Source: Solibaculum mannosilyticum | GTDB taxonomy: Bacteria; Bacillota; Clostridia; Oscillospirales; Acutalibacteraceae | Direction: 5' to 3' | Assembly (NCBI RefSeq): GCF_015140235.1 | Contig: NZ_AP023321.1 | Span: forward strand, 2,222,501-2,286,500 | DNA: 64,000 bases | Shown: in pieces, positions 45,831 through 53,245 of the stretch | How the letters are laid out: each line of letters starts with the position of its first letter | Numbering within the stretch: the first letter of the stretch is position 1 | The notes under the pieces: generated by a model | What the model was told of the DNA's origin: nothing | Seen by the model: the letters and a program-made list of their open reading frames with translations, nothing else | Database searches by the model: none | Program-made: the position numbers and the translations under genes

Positions 45831-46904
45831 ATGACCATCAGTCTGTGTATGATTGTCCGCGATGAAGAGGATGTCTTAGCCCGATGTCTCGACAGTGTCA
45901 AGGGACTGGTGAATGAAATTGTTATTGTGGATACCGGTTCCAAGGACCGAACCAAAGAGATCGCCTATTGTTATACCAGCCGTGTTTATGACTTCCCCTG
46001 GATCGATGATTTTGCCGCCGCCCGCAATTTTGCCTTCTCCAAGGCCCGAATGGATTATACCATGTGGCTGGATGCCGACGATGTAATTCTCGCCCCCGAC
46101 CGGGGTGATTTTCTCCGTCTGATTCTAGGGATGTCCTCGGATGTGGATACCGTCATGATGAAATATGTCTCCGGTACCGACGGGCAGGGAAATCCCACCC
46201 TATCCTATTACCGAGAACGGCTTCTGAAGACCGCACTTCACCCTCAGTGGCAAGGAGCCGTTCATGAGGTCATTCCGCCCATGGGACGCATCCTTTACAG
46301 CGACGTGGCAATCACCCATCAGAAGGTACATCCAAGCGATCCCGACCGCAATGTACGCATCTTTGAAAAGTTGCTGGAGAAGGGACAATTGTTGGATCCC
46401 CGCCAGCAATTTTACTATGGCCGGGAGCTCTATTATCATCAGCGCTATCAGGAAGCTGTCCAAGTGCTGGATCAGTTCCTCTCGGAGGGGCTGGGGTGGA
46501 TGGAAAATAACATCGAAGCCTGCCAGCAACTGTCTTTGTGCTACAACGCCCTGCACAAGCCTCAGAAATCATTGGAAGCCTTGTTCCGCAGTTTTCAATT
46601 CGACTGTCCCAGAGCCGAACTATGTTGTGCCATCGGGCATCACTTTATGGAAGAAGAACAATACCAACAAGCCATCTATTGGTATGAGGCGGCTACACGA
46701 TGCGTGCGCAACGATCAAATGGGGGGATTTGTATTGCCCGACTGTTACGATTATATCCCCTATCTCCAGCTCTGCGTATGCTACGACCGGTTGGGGCAAC
46801 ATCAAACAGCCAACCAGTACAACGAGAAGGCCGCTCTCATAAAGCCCGATGATCCCTCCGTACAGCAGAATCGTATTTATTTTAAGCATATTCTTAAAAA
46901 TTAA
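45831..46904 (+). CDS. Family 2 glycosyltransferase with a TPR-like C-terminal half
   Basis: I prefer the second ATG (45831), 9 bases after AGGGAG, over the one 2 codons earlier. The 357-residue protein starts TISLCMIVRDEEDVLARCLD, the typical GT-A start, with IVIVDTGSKDRT and the metal-binding DAD in MWLDADDVI. From about 180 onward it is helical with TPR-like repeats (YYGRELYYHQRYQEAVQVLD, CYDRLGQHQTANQYNEKA). This combination occurs in many clostridial glycosyltransferases acting on cell-surface glycans or proteins. The acceptor is unknown. It is flanked by terminators and so stands alone. Confidence 0.88.
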   Translation: MTISLCMIVRDEEDVLARCLDSVKGLVNEIVIVDTGSKDRTKEIAYCYTSRVYDFPWIDDFAAARNFAFSKARMDYTMWLDADDVILAPDRGDFLRLILGMSSDVDTVMMKYVSGTDGQGNPTLSYYRERLLKTALHPQWQGAVHEVIPPMGRILYSDVAITHQKVHPSDPDRNVRIFEKLLEKGQLLDPRQQFYYGRELYYHQRYQEAVQVLDQFLSEGLGWMENNIEACQQLSLCYNALHKPQKSLEALFRSFQFDCPRAELCCAIGHHFMEEEQYQQAIYWYEAATRCVRNDQMGGFVLPDCYDYIPYLQLCVCYDRLGQHQTANQYNEKAALIKPDDPSVQQNRIYFKHILKN

Positions 46905-46920
46905 AAAGTATTTTTTCCAT

Positions 46921-46965
46921 AACAAAGCCGCTCTTCCTGACTCCACAGGAAAGCGGCTTTGTTGT
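46921..46965 (+). terminator. Terminator after the glycosyltransferase gene
   Basis: AACAAAGCCGCT (46921-46932) pairs with AGCGGCTTTGTT (46952-46963), with an inner TTCCTG/CAGGAA stem. Confidence 0.8.
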
Positions 46966-46990
46966 ATTGCTATGAAAAATATGCTATAGT
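46962..46990 (+). promoter_or_regulatory. Promoter of the small toxin mRNA
   Basis: TTGTAT (46962-46967), 17 bp and TATAGT (46985-46990) place the mRNA 5' end near 46997, exactly where the long inverted repeat that pairs with the mRNA 3' region begins. Confidence 0.65.
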
Positions 46991-47054
46991 ATGGACAGCG
47001 TTGTCGCAAACGAAAAGGCGGTTAGCCACTCCCCAATGGAAGGGGGTGGTGCTG

Positions 47055-47135
47055 ATGGTTACATACGAAGGGCTTTTTGCCTTCTGTTTGGTGATCGTCA
47101 ATATCATTGCTCTTATTCTGAGCAAAAAGAAATAA
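47055..47135 (+). CDS. 26-residue hydrophobic type I toxin candidate (holin-like toxin family)
   Basis: The ATG at 47055 follows GGAAGGGGGTGG. The product begins MVTYEGLFAFCL, continues as one hydrophobic helix (VIVNIIALIL) and ends SKKK. This pattern (M-x-T-Y-E, one membrane helix, charged end) matches the tiny putative holin-like toxins of type I systems in Firmicutes. Supporting context: the mRNA 5' end (46998-47009 and 47019-47027) is complementary to the region at 47184-47206, which typically hides the ribosome site. A consensus promoter on the opposite strand at 47221-47249 drives an antisense RNA over the 3' part. Overproduction of such peptides usually damages the membrane. The function here is inferred. 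Confidence 0.75.
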   Translation: MVTYEGLFAFCLVIVNIIALILSKKK

Positions 47136-47214
47136 CCGCCCCATCGTCCAAATGTAGCGGTTAAATCTTTACTAAAGCTTTTGGGCTAACCGTCTTGCGG
47201 CAACGCCCTTTTCT
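47117..47214 (-). ncRNA. Candidate antisense RNA antitoxin
   Basis: The promoter at 47249-47221 predicts a start near 47214. Leftward transcription copies the complement of the toxin mRNA 3' region. It meets a terminator hairpin, AACCGC (47162-47157) pairing with GCGGTT (47139-47134), followed by ATTTCTTTTT inside the last toxin codons. The RNA would be about 97 bases and overlap the end of the toxin frame, as in TxpA/RatA-like loci. Confidence 0.65.
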
Positions 47215-47220
47215 GCCTTT

Positions 47221-47249
47221 AGGATACTACACTTGAAAACAAAAGTCAA
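47221..47249 (-). promoter_or_regulatory. Promoter of the antisense RNA
   Basis: On the minus strand TTGACT (47249-47244), 17 bp and TATCCT (47226-47221). It begins immediately after the tRNA-Ala terminator stem. Confidence 0.7.
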
Positions 47250-47277
47250 GGCGGATGAAGCATAAACTTCATCCGCC
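47250..47277 (-). terminator. Terminator of the tRNA-Ala gene
   Basis: Leftward, GGCGGATGAAG (47277-47267) pairs perfectly with CTTCATCCGCC (47260-47250), followed by TTGACTTTTGTTTT. Confidence 0.85.
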
Positions 47278-47282
47278 TCTGT

Positions 47283-47358
<76 letters not shown>

Positions 47359-47388
47359 AACTCTGTGCTCTCTCAAGCGACGTGTTAT

Positions 47389-47417
47389 AGTATATCATAT
47401 CGTTTTGGAGATTGCAA
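47389..47417 (-). promoter_or_regulatory. Promoter of tRNA-Ala
   Basis: On the minus strand TTGCAA (47417-47412), 17 bp and TATACT (47394-47389) precede the tRNA by about 30 bases. Confidence 0.75.
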
Positions 47418-47494
47418 GCCCTAAATTTCATTTTTTTGCATTTTTTTCGCTTTGTCCCTATCTCCACTTAAAAGCTACTTCCAAACCATCGACC

Positions 47495-47971
47495 CTACCG
47501 TAGATTCATAATATTAGTGACGATCCCGGCCGGCGTGATATCCACAATTCCATAGGTCTTTCTCCCACATCCTGATCCGGAAAGCGTTCCGGGATTCATA
47601 ATATAGAGGCCATTCTCATAGTCTGTAACAGCCAAGTGGGTATGTCCAAACAACAGAACATCCGCATGGTTTTCTCGCGCCGCCATCACAAGGGACAGCA
47701 TCCCCGACTTTGCATGATAAGCATGGCCGTGGGTAAAAAAGAACCGTTTTCCCTCTATGGTCTGAGTACCGAAAATCGGCAGGCTGCTGCCCCAGTCACA
47801 ATTGCCCCGCACTTGCAGCACCGCTTTATTCGGATATTGGAATTTAAGATCCGACGCTTCACTGGCGCCATCCCCCAGATGGATGATCACCTCGGCTTTC
47901 GGCTGTTGTAATACGGCTTGTTGTAGGGAATAAATATCGCCGTGGGTATCGGACACCACTAAAATACGCAT
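47495..47971 (-). CDS. YfcE/MJ0936-type metallophosphoesterase
   Basis: I chose the ATG at 47971, which follows AAAAGGAGAG; a longer frame adds 17 residues without homology. The 158-residue protein has the calcineurin-like metal motifs MRILVVSDTHGD, VIIHLGDGASE, VRGNCDWGS (GNCD) and FTHGHAYHA, and LLFGHTHLAV with NPGTLSGSG near the end. The family hydrolyses phosphodiesters with two divalent metals; natural substrates are mostly unknown. It is encoded opposite to its neighbours. Confidence 0.93.
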   Translation of the reverse strand: MRILVVSDTHGDIYSLQQAVLQQPKAEVIIHLGDGASEASDLKFQYPNKAVLQVRGNCDWGSSLPIFGTQTIEGKRFFFTHGHAYHAKSGMLSLVMAARENHADVLLFGHTHLAVTDYENGLYIMNPGTLSGSGCGRKTYGIVDITPAGIVTNIMNLR

Positions 47972-48071
47972 CTGACCCTCTCCTTTTTGATTTTTTGGAA
48001 CCTTTCCGCCCTTCATCGGCATAGTATAGAAAAGAACAGACTCTCATAGTATTATACCAGAGGTGATACCA

Positions 48072-48329
48072 TTGAACAACCCGAACATCTCCCCAGAGAA
48101 ACTCAATGAACTACTTAACATGGCCTCCCAAAAGCTCAATACCAATCCACAGCGCCTTCGCCAGGCCGCTCAGAACGGCGAACTGGAAAAACTATTTTCC
48201 AGCTTAAGCCCGCAGCAGCAAAAACGTCTGACCCGTCTCATGAACGACCGTCAAGCCGCCGAACAGGCGCTCAATTCCCCTCAGGCACAACAGCTTCTCC
48301 GCAATCTGACCCAAGATAAAAAAGGTTAA
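48072..48329 (+). CDS. Small helical protein of unknown function (first of three)
   Basis: I place the start at the TTG at 48072 behind AGAGGTG; a GTG at 48063 overlaps that site. The 85-residue product is hydrophilic and helical (PEKLNELLNMASQKLN, NPQRLRQAAQNGELEKLF, SPQQQKRLTRLMNDRQAAEQ). It has no Cys, signal peptide or catalytic motif. It resembles small proteins found in tandem with its downstream neighbour in related clostridia, but I cannot name a function. A 23-base gap separates it from the next gene. Confidence 0.75.
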   Translation: MNNPNISPEKLNELLNMASQKLNTNPQRLRQAAQNGELEKLFSSLSPQQQKRLTRLMNDRQAAEQALNSPQAQQLLRNLTQDKKG

Positions 48330-48352
48330 TCCAACCGGAAGGGAGGCTCATT

Positions 48353-48739
48353 ATGGATGATTTAAGCGATGCACTAAGCAGCATTTTGAGTTCTCCCGAA
48401 TCCATGGAGAGGCTCAAGAGTCTGGCGTCCTCCCTGTTGGGAGAGGAAGGCCAACAAGGGACAGAATCGTCGGATGAAGCGTCGGCGCTTCCGTCTGTCC
48501 CTGAAAATTCTGAAGCCGACAGCCAGGGGGATTCCCCTCTCGGCGGCATTGATCTCAACATGATCACCAAGCTTATGCCGCTGTTGACTCAGTTTAACCA
48601 GGAGGACGACAACACCAAATTGCTCAAGGCCCTGCGTCCTCATTTGCATACCGACCGTCAAAAGAGGCTGGATGAGGCCGCCAAACTGATGCAGTTGGTC
48701 AAATTGCTGCCCATTATCCGGCAGCAAGGCCTTTTCTGA
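48353..48739 (+). CDS. Small acidic helical protein of unknown function (second of three)
   Basis: The ATG follows GGGAGG. The 128 residues comprise an N-terminal helix MDDLSDALSSILSSPESMER, an acidic Ser/Glu-rich linker at 30-62, and a C-terminal helical part (ITKLMPLLTQFNQ, LLKALRPHLHTDRQKRLDEA, LMQLVKLLPIIRQQGLF). No membrane segment is seen. The three genes at 48072-49242 look like one operon. Confidence 0.78.
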   Translation: MDDLSDALSSILSSPESMERLKSLASSLLGEEGQQGTESSDEASALPSVPENSEADSQGDSPLGGIDLNMITKLMPLLTQFNQEDDNTKLLKALRPHLHTDRQKRLDEAAKLMQLVKLLPIIRQQGLF

Positions 48740-48756
48740 CGGGAGGTGACAACGGT

Positions 48757-49242
48757 ATGAAACCACCGGAATCCCGGGAGGATATGTTATCCATGCAACA
48801 GGACGCCATCCGCCGCGTCCGGGAGATGCAAAAACGCGCCACACGCAGTGTGGCGCAGAGCAACCAGATGATGCGTGGGATGCCGCCGTCACAGGACGAC
48901 GTGTCGTATCGTCCGCCGCAAGCCGGAGCGTATGGGACGGGATGGAGGTCCTCTTCGGCCCCGGACATCGGGGAGCTGGGAAACGGACGCCGTCCCATCC
49001 CCGCACAAAGCGAGGGGACAAACCATCCCATTCCGCCTCCAAAAGTGCATCCGTCGCCGCCGGAGTCCTCTCAGGAGCCGCCTGTGAATCAACCGCCGGA
49101 AAGACGCAAAGGGCTTACGGGGCTGCTGGACGGGCTGGGTTTGGAAGACGATTCCCTTTTGATCCTCCTGCTGCTCTATGTACTCTGGAAAAACGACGCC
49201 GATCAGACACTCTTGATGGCTCTGGCCTATATCCTTTTGTAA
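48757..49242 (+). CDS. Unknown protein with a Pro-rich centre and hydrophobic tail (third of three)
   Basis: The ATG follows GGGAGG, 17 bases after the previous stop. The 161-residue protein has a basic Met/Gln/Arg-rich N-terminal helix (about 8-45), a proline-rich disordered centre (about 50-118) and a hydrophobic C-terminal tail containing LLILLLLYVLWKND and LLMALAYILL. The tail suggests membrane association or self-assembly. I recognise no family. Confidence 0.75.
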   Translation: MKPPESREDMLSMQQDAIRRVREMQKRATRSVAQSNQMMRGMPPSQDDVSYRPPQAGAYGTGWRSSSAPDIGELGNGRRPIPAQSEGTNHPIPPPKVHPSPPESSQEPPVNQPPERRKGLTGLLDGLGLEDDSLLILLLLYVLWKNDADQTLLMALAYILL

Positions 49243-49275
49243 CAACCATTGTCTATCCCATGCGCCGATTGATCG

Positions 49276-49325
49276 GGAATCCAGCCTTCTCCTCATTTTT
49301 GGCAGGCTGGGTTCCTGTTTTTTTC
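49276..49325 (+). terminator. Terminator after the three-gene unknown operon
   Basis: GGAATCCAGCC (49276-49286) pairs with GGCTGGGTTCC (49305-49315) and is followed by TGTTTTTTTC. Confidence 0.85.
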
Positions 49326-49347
49326 TGTATCTATCCTGGGCTTCCCA

Positions 49348-49356
49348 TGGTATAAT
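49348..49356 (+). promoter_or_regulatory. Extended -10 promoter of the M16 peptidase gene
   Basis: TGGTATAAT (TGnTATAAT) occurs without a good -35 box, about 66 bases before the ATG at 49423. Confidence 0.45.
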
Positions 49357-49422
49357 GGCGGGGAAGTAATTGTAATCCCGGCTATTCCTATGGATTAGAT
49401 GGGCAGCACAGGAGTGGATCAG

Positions 49423-50670
49423 ATGGAACAAATTACGCTGTCAAACGGCGTTCGCATTTTGCTGGAGAACATCCCCTTTTTTAAAACGGCTTCTTTCGGC
49501 ATCTGGGTATTAAATGGGTCCCGGCATGAAAGGCCTGAGGAGGGCGGCGCTTCCCACTTTCTAGAACACATGATGTTTAAAGGCACCGCTTCCCGTTCGG
49601 CGCTGGATATCGCCATCCAAAGCGATCTGTTCGGCGGCCAGCTCAATGCTTATACCTCCAAAGAGTACACTTGTTATTACGCCCATACATTGTCCGACCA
49701 TGCCACTACGGCCTTTGAGATGCTGTGCGACATGCTCACCGGCCCGCGGATGGACAAGGAGGATGTGGAGCTGGAACGGGGCGTTATCCTGGACGAAATC
49801 GCCATGTATGAGGACAGCGCGGAGGACGTGGCCGCCGACCTGCTGTACGACGGCGTATGGGCCGGGCATTCTTTGGGACGTCCCATTTTGGGTACGGCCG
49901 ATACGGTCTCTTCCTTTACCGCCCAGGATCTTCGCCGTTATCTGGACGGACACTATACCCCCGATCGGATCTTGGTTTCGGTGTGCGGCTCCTTTGACCG
50001 GGAGACCATGCTGGACATCTGCAACCGGTACTTAGGAACTCTTGTCCCCAGAAAGGGACGTCATGTGGAAGACATCCCGGCCTTTACGACCTCCATCCGC
50101 CTCAAGGAAAAGGACTTTGAGCAGTCGGCCATTTTACTGGGATTCCCCGGCCTCCCCCTGGAGGATGAAAACCGCATCGCCCTCTCGATCTTCAGCAACA
50201 TCGCCGGTGGCAATGCCTCTTCCCGCCTTTTCCAGCGGCTTCGGGAAGAATTGGGCCTTGTGTATTCGGTGTCCTCCTACTGCATTTGTCACAAGGGAGC
50301 CGGGCTCATGGCGGTTGGGTTGACGGTCACGCCGGATCTGGAGGAAAAAGCTCTGGAGGAAACTATGAAAGTCCTAAAAAGGCTCAGGCAATCGGTCACA
50401 CAGGAGGAGCTGACACGGGCAAAAGAACAGCTCAAGGCGGGGCTGGTCATGGGGATGGAGGGCATCTCTTCCCGGGCAGGCAGCGCTGCGCGCAGCTGTC
50501 TTCTGGAAAACCGGATCTACACCGAGGACATGCTCATCCAAAGGGTGGATGCGGTCACTCTGGACGAGCTCATGCAGAAAGCGCAGCAATCCCTCTGTTT
50601 TGACCGCATGGCGGTAGCCGCGGCCGGACGTCTGAAATCCCAGGCCTTCTATCAAAGCCTAAGAGCCTAA
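49423..50670 (+). CDS. M16 family zinc metallopeptidase
   Basis: The ATG at 49423 follows AGGAG; an ATG 24 bases earlier contains that site within its frame. The 415-residue protein has the inverted zinc motif HFLEH in GGASHFLEHMMFKGT, with the distal Glu in LERGVILDEIAMYEDS. The inactive-like C-terminal half ends with HR-type motifs (GGNASSRLFQRLREELGLVYSV). Members such as B. subtilis MlpA cleave peptides and small proteins. No signal peptide is visible, so it is probably cytoplasmic. The usual partner pseudopeptidase gene is absent. Confidence 0.93.
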   Translation: MEQITLSNGVRILLENIPFFKTASFGIWVLNGSRHERPEEGGASHFLEHMMFKGTASRSALDIAIQSDLFGGQLNAYTSKEYTCYYAHTLSDHATTAFEMLCDMLTGPRMDKEDVELERGVILDEIAMYEDSAEDVAADLLYDGVWAGHSLGRPILGTADTVSSFTAQDLRRYLDGHYTPDRILVSVCGSFDRETMLDICNRYLGTLVPRKGRHVEDIPAFTTSIRLKEKDFEQSAILLGFPGLPLEDENRIALSIFSNIAGGNASSRLFQRLREELGLVYSVSSYCICHKGAGLMAVGLTVTPDLEEKALEETMKVLKRLRQSVTQEELTRAKEQLKAGLVMGMEGISSRAGSAARSCLLENRIYTEDMLIQRVDAVTLDELMQKAQQSLCFDRMAVAAAGRLKSQAFYQSLRA

Positions 50671-50739
50671 CCGGTATTCCCGGGAAATAAAAGGGCTCCC
50701 TTGCGGTGGTATGACCATATCGTTTTTTAGAAAACCCCA

Positions 50740-50768
50740 TTGCAAGGGGATGACAATTGGGGTATCAT
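50740..50768 (+). promoter_or_regulatory. Promoter of the proB leader
   Basis: TTGCAA (50740-50745), 17 bp and TATCAT (50763-50768), giving a start near 50775 and an untranslated leader of about 128 bases. Confidence 0.75.
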
Positions 50769-50777
50769 AGAAAAACA

Positions 50778-50878
50778 GTGCCGCGCGTTATCTTGGATAG
50801 GTACTGAGAACCTGTTTTTTATGATATGTGGAAAACTCAGGTTGCTTTAGCGGGCGCGGTTCTTATCATTTTTGTATT
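50778..50878 (+). ncRNA. Structured RNA leader or small RNA upstream of proB, class unknown
   Basis: GCCGCGC near the 5' end can pair with GCGCGG near 50860, closing a domain. Inside it CTGAGAACCTG faces CTCAGGTT around an AT-rich loop. The distal end runs into TTTTTGTATTTT. The closing stem at the transcript 5' end suggests a discrete RNA, perhaps 6S-like or a leader regulating proB. I cannot assign it to a known family. Confidence 0.45.
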
Positions 50879-50902
50879 TTCGGCTAGAGGGGAAGATCAT
50901 CC

Positions 50903-51712
50903 ATGTCTTTGGAACTGTTTCAGGATGCCCAGCGCATCGTGGTCAAGGTAGGCACCTCCACCTTGACCCATGATACGGGCAAGCTTCATATCCGCCGTAT
51001 CGAGGGATTGGTACGGGTTTTATCCGACCTCAAAAATGAGGGACGGGAAATTATTTTAGTGTCGTCGGGCGCCATCGGCGTAGGCGTTGGCAAGATGGGC
51101 CTTGTACGCCGTCCCAGCGACCCGGCCGGACGTCAGGCTTTGGCGGCTGTCGGACAATGCGAGCTGATGTTTATGTATGACAAACTGTTCAGCGAATACG
51201 GCCATGTGGTGGCACAGGTGCTGCTCACGCGGTTCGATGTAGACAACGCTGAACGCAAACACAACGTCATCAACACCTTCTCCCGTTTGCTCGATCTGGG
51301 TGCACTGCCCATCGTCAACGAAAACGATACCGTAGCCATCGACGAATTGGTGGGCAACAATTTTGGCGACAACGATACCCTGTCGGCCATCGTGGCGAAA
51401 ATTGTGGATGCCGATGCTCTGGTCCTGCTGACCGACATCGATGGCCTTTACACCGACGATCCCCATAAGAATCCTCAGGCCCAGCGCATCGATGTGGTGC
51501 ATACCATCGACGATTCCGTCCGCAAATTGGCCAAGGGGAGGGGTTCCTCCCGCGGGACAGGCGGCATGGTGACCAAAATCGCCGCCGCCCAGATCGCCAT
51601 GGACGCCGGGATTCCCTGCGCCATTGTACTAGGCGAGAAGCCCCACAGGCTTTATCATCTCTTTGAAGGCACCCAGACAGGCACCGTTTTCCTTCCCAGC
51701 GGAGTGGAATAA
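50903..51712 (+). CDS. proB: Glutamate 5-kinase
   Basis: ProB phosphorylates glutamate in proline synthesis. The 269-residue protein has the amino-acid-kinase start RIVVKVGTSTLTHDTGKLH, LVSSGAIGVGVGKMG, LPIVNENDTVAIDEL, FGDNDTLSAIVAKIV, LLTDIDGLYTDDPH and the nucleotide-site GRGSSRGTGGMVTKI. It lacks the C-terminal PUA domain present in the longer enterobacterial form, which is normal for many Firmicutes. proA is not adjacent. AGAGGGGA precedes the ATG. Confidence 0.96.
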   Translation: MSLELFQDAQRIVVKVGTSTLTHDTGKLHIRRIEGLVRVLSDLKNEGREIILVSSGAIGVGVGKMGLVRRPSDPAGRQALAAVGQCELMFMYDKLFSEYGHVVAQVLLTRFDVDNAERKHNVINTFSRLLDLGALPIVNENDTVAIDELVGNNFGDNDTLSAIVAKIVDADALVLLTDIDGLYTDDPHKNPQAQRIDVVHTIDDSVRKLAKGRGSSRGTGGMVTKIAAAQIAMDAGIPCAIVLGEKPHRLYHLFEGTQTGTVFLPSGVE

Positions 51713-51745
51713 AAAAGGATGCATGGTAGTTCCATGCATCCTTTT
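51713..51745. terminator. Bidirectional terminator between proB and the oxidoreductase gene
   Basis: AAAAGGATGCATGG pairs perfectly with CCATGCATCCTTTT around TAGTT, serving both convergent genes. Confidence 0.92.
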
Positions 51746-51766
51746 CTTTTGCTTTTAGATCAGGCA

Positions 51767-52993
51767 TCATTTGCGGGATGGGGCAAAGAGAGCCAGCTCT
51801 TCACAGGTCTCCCCTTTGTACAAAGCGGTGAGCAGCCGGGACGCCACCTCCGCCCACAGCATCCCGCCTACTCCGGGACAGAGGGCAAAATACCATTCCT
51901 CATGCTGCGCCATGCCGCCGATGATGGGAAGTCCATCGGTTGTCCCAGCCATGGAGCCGGCAAACCGGTACTCCACCTCGATGCCGCGGATGCCGGGGAA
52001 CATATCCTTGAGACGGCATTCCAGATCGGCGTATCTTCTGTCGGCTGTCTTTGGCAGGATAACCAGTCCACCCAATCGGCTGGCTGCCGGGATATCCCCC
52101 ACCAGCAGGCGGCCATCCGGCGTAGTGCGCAGATAGATGGATTGGGCGCTTTCCTCACGGATGTTGATTTGATTCGGCCATCCGGCAAACTCATCGACCG
52201 GCTTGGTGGCGATGGCGTAAGCCTTACGGACCGGCAGAAGTCCACCGGTAAACTGGGCGCAGTCGTGTCCGGACGCCATAATGACCTTCTTGGCCCGGAC
52301 GCAGTGACGGGTACAGGTGTGGAGACACTGCACCGATTCCTCTTCCGTGGTGATGCTCTCCACACAGGTGTTTTCATACACCCTTGCCCCCGATTCCTGT
52401 GCGGCATTCACCAAGGCGTGGCACAGACGATAAGGGTCCGCCTGAGCCGACATCCCTTTGGTGAGGATTCCCGCCTCCAGTGGGAAGGAATACTGTTCTC
52501 TGGCCGAGGGCTGTTCCACCAATTCCACAGGGAATCCGGTGTGCAGACGCAGGGCGTATTCCTGGCGGAGAATGTTGGCAATTTGAGGATTGTCGGTATA
52601 AAGCAGGCTGTCCTTGCGGGCAAAGCCCACATCTTCCGGCAGGCTTTCCACTAAGCTCTGCATTTCGTCCAGGGCATGGGAACACAATTCAAAGGCCCGC
52701 ACGGCTTTGTCCATCCCCACCTGCTTGGACAGATGGGTTAATGTCCCAGCTCCATCGTAGTCCATGAGCCCCGGAGAGACTCCAGTACTGCCGTAGCCTA
52801 CGGCGTTGGCTGCCAACAGGACGGTATTCACACCGGCCTGCGCCAAACGCAGAGCGCACAGAGCACCTGTGATCCCAGCGCCGATGACGGCCACCTCACA
52901 GGTTTCATCTTGATCCAGCCAGGGGTATTGCGTGGGAACGGAATTTATAGCAGTCCAAACAGGGGTTTCCGATACAAGGGTTGTTGCAGTCAT
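51767..52993 (-). CDS. FAD-dependent amine/amino-acid oxidoreductase (DAO family)
   Basis: The 408-residue flavoprotein has the dinucleotide-binding VIGAGITGALCALRLAQAG near residue 38, GYGSTGVSPGLMDYDGAG, a central substrate region and the late FAD-contact motifs RFAGSMAGTTDGLPIIGG and CPGVGGMLWAEVASRLL. The family oxidises amines or amino acids such as glycine, sarcosine or proline derivatives. I start at the ATG at 52993 with GAAAGG upstream. The best Shine-Dalgarno in the area (AAGGAGG, 53029-53023) serves a different overlapping frame. Proximity to proB may hint at a proline-type substrate but is weak evidence. Confidence 0.88.
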   Translation of the reverse strand: MTATTLVSETPVWTAINSVPTQYPWLDQDETCEVAVIGAGITGALCALRLAQAGVNTVLLAANAVGYGSTGVSPGLMDYDGAGTLTHLSKQVGMDKAVRAFELCSHALDEMQSLVESLPEDVGFARKDSLLYTDNPQIANILRQEYALRLHTGFPVELVEQPSAREQYSFPLEAGILTKGMSAQADPYRLCHALVNAAQESGARVYENTCVESITTEEESVQCLHTCTRHCVRAKKVIMASGHDCAQFTGGLLPVRKAYAIATKPVDEFAGWPNQINIREESAQSIYLRTTPDGRLLVGDIPAASRLGGLVILPKTADRRYADLECRLKDMFPGIRGIEVEYRFAGSMAGTTDGLPIIGGMAQHEEWYFALCPGVGGMLWAEVASRLLTALYKGETCEELALFAPSRK

Positions 52994-53012
52994 AGAAATC
53001 CAGCCTTTCCAT
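52905..53012 (-). CDS. Candidate 35-residue Cys-rich ORF overlapping the oxidoreductase start
   Basis: An ATG at 53012 is preceded, 10 bases away, by the strongest ribosome site in this transcript (AAGGAGG). The frame differs from the oxidoreductase, whose ATG it contains, and ends at TGA 52905-52907. It contains DCNNPCIGNPCLDCY, four cysteines in the spacing CX3CX4CX2C. It may be a regulatory upstream ORF or a small metal-binding protein, or it may be a chance frame. The ribosome site is the only strong support. Confidence 0.35.
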   Translation of the reverse strand: MERLDFYDCNNPCIGNPCLDCYKFRSHAIPLAGSR

Positions 53013-53050
53013 TGGTTTGATACCTCCTTAGTGTGCTTAGCCCAAAGGAA

Positions 53051-53079
53051 AATATACACTCTTATAAAAGGCGGGTAAA
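53051..53079 (-). promoter_or_regulatory. Promoter of the FAD oxidoreductase gene
   Basis: On the minus strand TTTACC (53079-53074), 17 bp and TATATT (53056-53051). Confidence 0.55.
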
Positions 53080-53159
53080 AAAGACAGCCCCTGTTAAAAT
53101 ATCTTCCATAAGAAAAGTATCTTAAAATTCATTTGAATTATAAAGGATCCGAAAAAGCA

Positions 53160-53187
53160 TTGACTTTTTTTAAAACAGCTATATAAT
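53160..53187 (+). promoter_or_regulatory. Promoter of the nucleotidyltransferase-like gene
   Basis: TTGACT (53160-53165), a 16-bp spacer and TATAAT (53182-53187), about 52 bases before the ATG. Confidence 0.7.
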
Positions 53188-53245
53188 ATAACGATTTGGA
53201 TTGCAAGTCTAAATGGGTGGTTTGGGGGACGAAAGGAGAAAAGAT

